Assembly (NCBI GenBank): GCA_023394015.1
Contig: JAEXBL010000166.1
Coordinates: 1 to 11,687 of the forward strand
From: Pseudomonadota bacterium
GTDB lineage: Bacteria > Pseudomonadota > Gammaproteobacteria > Burkholderiales > Burkholderiaceae_C
Reading direction: 5' to 3'
Length of the DNA stretch: 11,687 nucleotides
Below the pieces are notes generated by a model. It ran no database searches and was not told the DNA's origin. It saw nothing but the letters and a program-made list of their open reading frames with translations. This document shows positions 7,428 to 11,687 of the stretch, piece by piece (within the stretch, counting starts at the first letter, position 1; each line of letters begins with the position of its first letter). A program made the position numbers and the translations under genes.

Positions 7428-8050
7428 GTCTGATTCCGAAGCGTGGCACGGTGTATGTGGTGGACGATGACGAGGCCGTGCGCGATTCGGTTCAATGGCT
7501 GCTCGAAGGCCAGGACTTCCGGGTGCGCTGCTTCGAATCGGCCGAGGTCTTTCTGGCCCGCTACGACCCGCGCGAGGTCGCCTGCCTGATCGCCGACATC
7601 CGCATGGACGGCATGAGCGGGCTGGAGCTGCAGGACCGCCTGATCGAGCGCAAGTCGCCCATGCCGATCGCCTTCATCACCGGCCACGGCGCCGTGCCGC
7701 TGGCCGTGGACACCATGAAGAAGGGCGCGCTGGACTTCATCCAGAAGCCGTTCAAGGAAGAGCAGTTGGTGCCCCTGGTCGAGCGCATGCTGGACGAGGC
7801 CCGCACCATGTTTGCCGAGCACCAGCAAGCCGCCAGCCGCGAGGCCCTGCTGGGCAAGCTCACCGGCCGCGAGGCGCAGGTGCTGGAGCGCATTGTCGCC
7901 GGCCGCCTGAACAAGCAGATCGCCGACGATCTGGGCATCAGCATCAAGACCGTCGAGGCGCACCGCGCCAACATCATGGAAAAGCTGGGCGCCAACACGG
8001 TGGCCGATCTGCTGAAGATCGCCCTGGGCCAGAACGCGCCCAAGGCCTGA
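7424..8050 (+). CDS. FixJ/NarL-type response regulator with LuxR helix-turn-helix
   Basis: This 208-residue cytoplasmic regulator is the obvious partner of the upstream kinase, whose stop codon it overlaps by 4 bp (ATGA). The receiver domain spans about 8-122, with acidic pocket D14/D15/D16, phospho-acceptor D58 (LIADIRM), T86 (FITGHG) and K108 (IQKPF). A LuxR/GerE-type helix-turn-helix covers about 146-188 (LTGREAQVLERIVAGRLNKQIADDLGISIKTVEAHR). The ATG at 7424 is chosen because it gives the standard receiver N-terminus and is preceded by AAGG at 7413-7416. An upstream in-frame start at 7271 would only add residues read through the kinase gene. Receiver sequences with FITGHG and DFIQKPF are typical of the FixJ/TodT group. 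Targets are unknown; the divergent aceE promoter and its own promoter are the natural candidates. Confidence 0.95.
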   Translation: MSLIPKRGTVYVVDDDEAVRDSVQWLLEGQDFRVRCFESAEVFLARYDPREVACLIADIRMDGMSGLELQDRLIERKSPMPIAFITGHGAVPLAVDTMKKGALDFIQKPFKEEQLVPLVERMLDEARTMFAEHQQAASREALLGKLTGREAQVLERIVAGRLNKQIADDLGISIKTVEAHRANIMEKLGANTVADLLKIALGQNAPKA

Positions 8051-8078
8051 GCGCCCCGCCCACACTCTTTTATTGATG

Positions 8079-8117
8079 GCTGCTCGCGCTTTTCAACGAA
8101 GCGCCGGCAGCATTTTT
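8079..8117 (+). terminator. Hairpin plus T-run, likely terminator of the kinase/regulator operon, also a repeat copy
   Basis: GCTGCTCGCGCTT (8079-8091) pairs with AAGCGCCGGCAGC (8099-8111). The stem is 13 positions long, with one C-C mismatch and one T-G wobble, around a seven-base loop. It is followed by ATTTTT. It lies 28 bp after the response-regulator stop and just before the folD ribosome site, so it fits an intrinsic terminator. The left flank TTGATGGCTGC resembles the flank of the hairpin at 9003-9045 read on the other strand, so it may also be a copy of a dispersed repeat. Confidence 0.6.
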
Positions 8118-8133
8118 CATTGAGGACCCCCGC

Positions 8134-8988
8134 ATGACCGCCCAACTGATCGACGGCAACGCCCTGGCGCAGCAGGTGCGCAGCGAGGTGGCGCACCGTG
8201 TGGCCGCGCTGAAAGGCCGTGGCGTCGAGCCGCGCCTGACCGTGATCCTGGTCGGCGACGACCCGGCCAGCCAGGTCTACACCCGCAACAAGGTGGCCGA
8301 CAGCCAGCAGACGGGCCTGGCCGCCACGCTGGAGCGCTACCCGGCCGACATGACCCAGGCCGAGTTGCTGGCGCGCATCGCCGCGCTGAACGCCGACGCC
8401 GCGGTGCACGGCATCCTGGTGCAGCTGCCGCTGCCCCCGCACATGGACAGCCACGCCGTCATCGAAGCCATCGCGCCCGAGAAGGACGTGGACGGCTTTC
8501 ACGTCGCCTCGGCCGGCGCGCTGATGGTCGGCCAGCGCGGCTTTCGCCCCTGCACGCCCTACGGCTGCATGAAGATGCTCGAATCCATCGGCATGCAAGA
8601 GCTGCGCGGCAAGCACGCCGTGGTCATCGGCCGCAGCAACATCGTCGGCAAGCCGATGGCGCTGATGCTGCTGGCGGCCAACGCCACCGTCACCATCTGC
8701 CACAGCGGCACCGCGGACCTCGCCGCCCTCACCCGCCAGGCCGACATCGTGGTCGCTGCCGTCGGCAAGCGCCAGGTGCTCACCGCCGACATGGTCAAGC
8801 CCGGCGCGGTGGTGATCGACGTCGGCATGAACCGGGACGACGCCGGCAAGCTGTGCGGCGACGTGGACTTCGAGGGCGTGAAGAATGTGGCCGGCTGGAT
8901 CACCCCCGTGCCCGGCGGCGTGGGCCCGATGACGCGCGCCATGCTGCTGGTCAACACCATCGAAGCTGCGGAACGCGCGGCGGCTTGA
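8134..8988 (+). CDS. folD: Bifunctional methylenetetrahydrofolate dehydrogenase / methenyltetrahydrofolate cyclohydrolase
   Basis: This 284-residue cytoplasmic enzyme interconverts 5,10-methylene-, 5,10-methenyl- and 10-formyl-tetrahydrofolate with NADP, supplying one-carbon units for purines and formyl-Met-tRNA. The first signature [13 protein letters not shown] carries Y49 and the catalytic K53. Q97 in VQLPLP and D120 in EKDVDGFH complete the active-site set known from the human enzyme. PCTPYG is at 139-144. The dinucleotide-binding motif GRSNIVGKP is at 166-174, and the second signature [11 protein letters not shown] is at 257-267. The length is standard. The ATG at 8134 is preceded by AGGA with a seven-base spacer. 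It sits alone between two hairpin repeats and seems functionally unrelated to its neighbours. Its promoter is not obvious, because the space between the upstream hairpin and the start is only 16 bp. Confidence 0.98.
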   Translation: MTAQLIDGNALAQQVRSEVAHRVAALKGRGVEPRLTVILVGDDPASQVYTRNKVADSQQTGLAATLERYPADMTQAELLARIAALNADAAVHGILVQLPLPPHMDSHAVIEAIAPEKDVDGFHVASAGALMVGQRGFRPCTPYGCMKMLESIGMQELRGKHAVVIGRSNIVGKPMALMLLAANATVTICHSGTADLAALTRQADIVVAAVGKRQVLTADMVKPGAVVIDVGMNRDDAGKLCGDVDFEGVKNVAGWITPVPGGVGPMTRAMLLVNTIEAAERAAA

Positions 8989-9002
8989 TGATCAACCCTG
9001 CC

Positions 9003-9045
9003 GCCAGCGCCTGACTGGCAGGCGCTGGCAGCTATCATTTTGATA
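9003..9045. repeat. Intergenic hairpin repeat after folD (perfect 11-bp stem)
   Basis: GCCAGCGCCTG (9003-9013) and CAGGCGCTGGC (9019-9029) form a perfect 11-bp stem with a five-base loop. A second small inverted repeat follows, TATCA-TTT-TGATA (9033-9045). The string GCTGGCAGCTATCATTTTGATA is, from memory, typical of a short repeat scattered between genes in Comamonadaceae. It could also end folD transcription, although the T content downstream is modest (ATTTT at 9037-9041). A related copy in the opposite orientation lies at about 8070-8117. Confidence 0.7.
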
Positions 9046-9089
9046 CTTCAGGGCTTGACATCCGTCGCCCTGCCCCCACCTGTCGCGCC

Positions 9090-11120
9090 ATGCCCAATCC
9101 GCTTCTCGACTTCTCCGACCTGCCCCTGTTCGACCAGATCCGCCCCGAGCACGTGGCGCCGGCCGTCCAGCAGCTGCTGGCCGAATCCGAGGCCGCGCTC
9201 GAGGCCGCCGTGGCACCCGATCTGCCCGCCGACTGGGCCACGTTGTCGCGCACGCTTGACGTGGCCACCGAAAGGCTGGGCCGCGCCTGGGGCGCCGTCA
9301 GCCACCTGAACGCGGTGATGGACACGCCCGAGCTGCGCGCCGCCTACAACGCCGCCCTGCCCGCCGTCACCGAGTTCTGGACCCGCCTGGGCGCCGACGA
9401 GCGCCTGTACGCCAAGTACAAGGCCATGCAGCCGGCGCAGCTCAACCCCGAGCAGCGCCAGGCGCACAAGAACGCGCTGCGCGGCTTCGTGCTGGGCGGC
9501 GCCGAGCTGCAGGGCGAGGCCAAGGCGCGCTACGCCGCCATCCAGGAGCGCCAGGCCGAGCTGCAGCAGAAGTTCAGCGAGAACGCGCTCGACGCCACCG
9601 ACGCCTTTGCCTATGTCGCCACCGAGGCCGAGGTCGACGGCCTGCCACCCGACGTGAAGGCTGCCGCCCGCGCCGCCGCCGAAAGCGACGGCCAAGCCGG
9701 CTACAAGCTCACCCTCAAGCTGCCCAGCTACCTGCCGGTGATGCAGTTCGCGCACGACCGCGCGCTGCGCCAGCGCCTGTACCGCGCCTACGTCACCCGC
9801 GCCTCCGACCAGGCCGAAGGCGACGGCACCAAGTACGACAACGCGCCGCTGATCCGCGAGATCCTCGCCCTGCGGCGCGAGGAGGCAGCGCTGCTGGGCT
9901 ACGCCAACTTCGGCGAAGTCTCGGTGGTGCCCAAGATGGCCGAATCGCCGGCGCAGGTGATCGACTTTCTGCGCGAGCTGGCCGCCAAGGCCAGGCCCTA
10001 CGCCGAGCGCGACGTGCAGGACCTGCGCGAGTTCGCCACCAGCAAGCTGCAACTCGCCGATCCGCAGCCCTGGGACTGGGCCTACATCAGCGAAAAGCTG
10101 AAAGAAGCGCGCTACGCCTTCAGCGAGCAGGAGCTCAAGCAGTACTTCCAGGCGCCCAAGGTGCTGGCCGGCCTGTTCAAGATCGTCGAGACCCTGTTCG
10201 AGGTCGCCATCCGCCGCGACAGCGCGCCGGTCTGGCACCCCAGCGTCGAGTTCTACCGCATCGAACGCGATGGCCAGTTGCTCGGCCAGTTCTACCTCGA
10301 CCCCGGCGCGCGCACGGGCAAGCGCGGCGGCGCCTGGATGGACGACGGGCGCGCCCGCTGGCTGCGCCCCGACACCGGCACGCTGCAAACGCCGGTGGCG
10401 CACCTGGTCTGCAACTTCGCCGACGGCGTGGACGGCAAGCCGCCGCTGCTGACGCACGACGACGTCATCACCCTGTTCCACGAGTTCGGCCACGGCCTGC
10501 ACCACATGTTGACGCAGGTGAACGAGCACGACGTGTCCGGCATCAGCGGCGTCGAGTGGGACGCGGTGGAGCTGCCCAGCCAGTTCATGGAGAACTTCTG
10601 CTGGGAATGGAACGTGCTGCGCCACATGACGGCGCACGTGGACACCGGCGCGCCGCTGCCGCGCACCCTGTTCGACAAGATGCTGGCCGCCAGGAACTTC
10701 CAGGCCGGCATGCAGACCGTGCGCCAGATCGAGTTCGCCCTGTTCGACATGCGGCTGCACACCGAGCACGACCCGGCGCAGGACTTCCAGCCGCTGCTGG
10801 ATGAAGTGCGCCAGGAAGTCGCCGTGATCCAGCCGCCGCCCTTTGCGCGCACGGCACAAACCTTCAGCCACATCTTCGCCGGCGGCTACGCGGCCGGCTA
10901 CTACAGCTACAAGTGGGCCGAGGTGCTGAGCGCCGACGCCTACGCCGCTTTCGAGGAAAGCGTCACGCCCGAGGGCTGGCCCAGCGTGGAAACGGGGCGA
11001 AAATACCGCCGCGAGATTCTGGAAGCCGGCGGCAGCCGCCCGGCGCTGGAATCCTTCAAGGCCTTCCGCGGCCGCGAGCCCAGCATGGACGCGCTGCTGC
11101 GCCACCAGGGCATGGCCTGA
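9090..11120 (+). CDS. prlC: M3 family zinc metallopeptidase, oligopeptidase A-like
   Basis: This 676-residue cytoplasmic peptidase of the thimet-oligopeptidase family degrades short peptides, including leftover signal peptides in E. coli. The N-terminus (NPLLDFSDLPLFDQIRPEHV) is the usual start of bacterial oligopeptidase A. The zinc site FHEFGHGLHHML gives H464, catalytic E465 and H468. E494 in AVELPSQF is the third metal ligand by comparison with thimet oligopeptidase. The late loop AGGYAAGYYSYKWAEVLSADAYAAF carries the tyrosines that contact substrate in this family. The length matches E. coli PrlC (680). The ATG at 9090 has no visible Shine-Dalgarno site, but homology places the start there. 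The symbol prlC reflects family likeness; a dipeptidyl carboxypeptidase (Dcp) is less likely given the N-terminus. The next gene begins 44 bp later with no terminator between them, so the two may be co-transcribed. Confidence 0.94.
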   Translation: MPNPLLDFSDLPLFDQIRPEHVAPAVQQLLAESEAALEAAVAPDLPADWATLSRTLDVATERLGRAWGAVSHLNAVMDTPELRAAYNAALPAVTEFWTRLGADERLYAKYKAMQPAQLNPEQRQAHKNALRGFVLGGAELQGEAKARYAAIQERQAELQQKFSENALDATDAFAYVATEAEVDGLPPDVKAAARAAAESDGQAGYKLTLKLPSYLPVMQFAHDRALRQRLYRAYVTRASDQAEGDGTKYDNAPLIREILALRREEAALLGYANFGEVSVVPKMAESPAQVIDFLRELAAKARPYAERDVQDLREFATSKLQLADPQPWDWAYISEKLKEARYAFSEQELKQYFQAPKVLAGLFKIVETLFEVAIRRDSAPVWHPSVEFYRIERDGQLLGQFYLDPGARTGKRGGAWMDDGRARWLRPDTGTLQTPVAHLVCNFADGVDGKPPLLTHDDVITLFHEFGHGLHHMLTQVNEHDVSGISGVEWDAVELPSQFMENFCWEWNVLRHMTAHVDTGAPLPRTLFDKMLAARNFQAGMQTVRQIEFALFDMRLHTEHDPAQDFQPLLDEVRQEVAVIQPPPFARTAQTFSHIFAGGYAAGYYSYKWAEVLSADAYAAFEESVTPEGWPSVETGRKYRREILEAGGSRPALESFKAFRGREPSMDALLRHQGMA

Positions 11121-11152
11121 GGTCTTTCACTGATCCCTCATCACCGCACTGC

Positions 11153-11167
11153 AGGAGTTCGCCCGTG
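11153..11167 (+). promoter_or_regulatory. Ribosome binding site supporting a GTG start
   Basis: AGGAG at 11153-11157 lies seven bases before the GTG at 11165. No ATG in this frame gives a full signal peptide, so this site decides the start of the exported glutaredoxin gene. Confidence 0.75.
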
Positions 11168-11687
11168 CACCGTCGCCCCACCCTCATCCGCTGCCTTGCC
11201 GCCGCCGGCGCCCTGCTGCTGGCCGGCGCGGCCCAGGCGCAGGTCTACCGCGTGGTCGGGCCGGATGGCCGCGTCACCTTCTCCGACAAGCCGCCGGTGC
11301 AGACGGCCGAGCCGGTGGCCGGCGGAGCCGCTGCATCCGCCGGCGGCGGTGGCGGTAGCGCGGCGCTGCCGTACCAGCTCAACCAGACCGCGCAACGCTA
11401 CCCGGTCACGCTCTACACCAGCCAGGACTGCGCGCCCTGCAACAGCGGGCGCAACCTGCTGCTGAACCGCGGCGTGCCGTTCAGCGAGAAGACGGTGGAA
11501 TCCAACGACGACATCGCCGCGCTGCAGCGCCTGGCCGGCGAGAACAGCCTGCCGGTGCTGACCATTGGCGGCCAGCGCCTGAAGGGCTTCTCGGACAGCG
11601 AGTGGAGCCAGTACCTCGACGCCGCCGGCTATCCCAAGACCTCGCAGCTGCCCGCCGCCTACCGCCGCCCGGCGGCCGCACCGCTGG
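11165..11687 (+). CDS. Exported DUF4124-glutaredoxin protein, partial at the right edge
   Basis: About 174 codons are visible and the gene continues beyond the window. A Sec signal peptide covers about 1-22: Arg-rich start (HRR), a hydrophobic Leu/Ala core, and a cleavage site after AQA. A DUF4124-type segment follows at about 23-43 (QVYRVVGPDGRVTFSDKPP). After a Gly/Ala/Ser-rich linker, a glutaredoxin-like thioredoxin fold starts at about 80 (YPVTLYTSQDCAPC), with the redox pair C89 and C92. The expected cis-proline is P130 in SLPVLTIGG. Export implies periplasmic thiol-disulfide work, possibly on envelope proteins, but the substrate is unknown. It starts with GTG, so an ATG-only gene search would miss it. 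It lies 44 bp after the peptidase gene with no terminator seen, so both may be on one transcript. Confidence 0.88.
   Translation, partial: MHRRPTLIRCLAAAGALLLAGAAQAQVYRVVGPDGRVTFSDKPPVQTAEPVAGGAAASAGGGGGSAALPYQLNQTAQRYPVTLYTSQDCAPCNSGRNLLLNRGVPFSEKTVESNDDIAALQRLAGENSLPVLTIGGQRLKGFSDSEWSQYLDAAGYPKTSQLPAAYRRPAAAPL

Noticed and set aside
9055..9060. TTGACA, a perfect -35 hexamer before the peptidase gene
   Set aside because: No acceptable -10 sequence is found 16-18 bp downstream, where the DNA is C-rich, so a sigma-70 promoter is not supported.
9048..11105. Minus-strand open frame (685 codons) opposite the M3 peptidase
   Set aside because: The plus-strand frame has a complete zinc peptidase with all metal ligands, so this is its shadow.
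1..11687. CRISPR arrays, tRNA or rRNA genes, insertion sequences, phage genes
   Set aside because: I looked for regularly spaced repeats, cloverleaf-like segments and transposase or integrase motifs, and found none; coding density is high with known chromosomal genes.

Overview
This GC-rich window (roughly two thirds G+C by eye) looks like the chromosome of a betaproteobacterium in Burkholderiales, most likely Comamonadaceae (an Acidovorax/Alicycliphilus-like lineage). The reasons are an aceE-aceF-lpdA order with a lipoyl domain fused to the front of LpdA, an E1 of the homodimeric AceE type, and two intergenic hairpin repeats of a kind I associate with that family. The genus is inference.

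Left part (1-4724, minus strand): the pyruvate dehydrogenase operon. aceE (E1) is followed after 12 bp by aceF (E2, two lipoyl domains) and after 15 bp by lpdA (E3 with its own lipoyl domain), which runs off the left edge. The three proteins form the complex that turns pyruvate into acetyl-CoA, CO2 and NADH. The lpdA fragment is the oddest stretch. Its interdomain linker is partly encoded by a REP-like palindrome (82-107), and the window begins with 19 consecutive G (proline codons in the lpdA frame). The G run is either an unusual homopolymer in a gene or a contig-edge artefact.

Middle (4725-8050): a 180-bp AT-richer divergent control region holds a perfect TTCACA-T-TGTGAA palindrome and a second ATTGTGAA copy. 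From it a membrane sensor histidine kinase (two PAS domains) and an overlapping FixJ-like response regulator are read to the right. A two-component system divergent from the pyruvate dehydrogenase operon suggests, but does not prove, that it controls that operon.

Right part (8051-11687, plus strand): folD (one-carbon metabolism), an M3 zinc oligopeptidase resembling PrlC/oligopeptidase A, and the start of an exported DUF4124-glutaredoxin protein with a GTG start. folD is flanked by two hairpin repeats in opposite orientation that seem to belong to one family. The left one ends in a T run and could terminate the kinase/regulator operon.

I see no mobile element, CRISPR array, tRNA or rRNA. Most of the window is ordinary housekeeping DNA. 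The points worth checking are the lpdA linker, the divergent control region with its kinase pair, and the paired repeats around folD.
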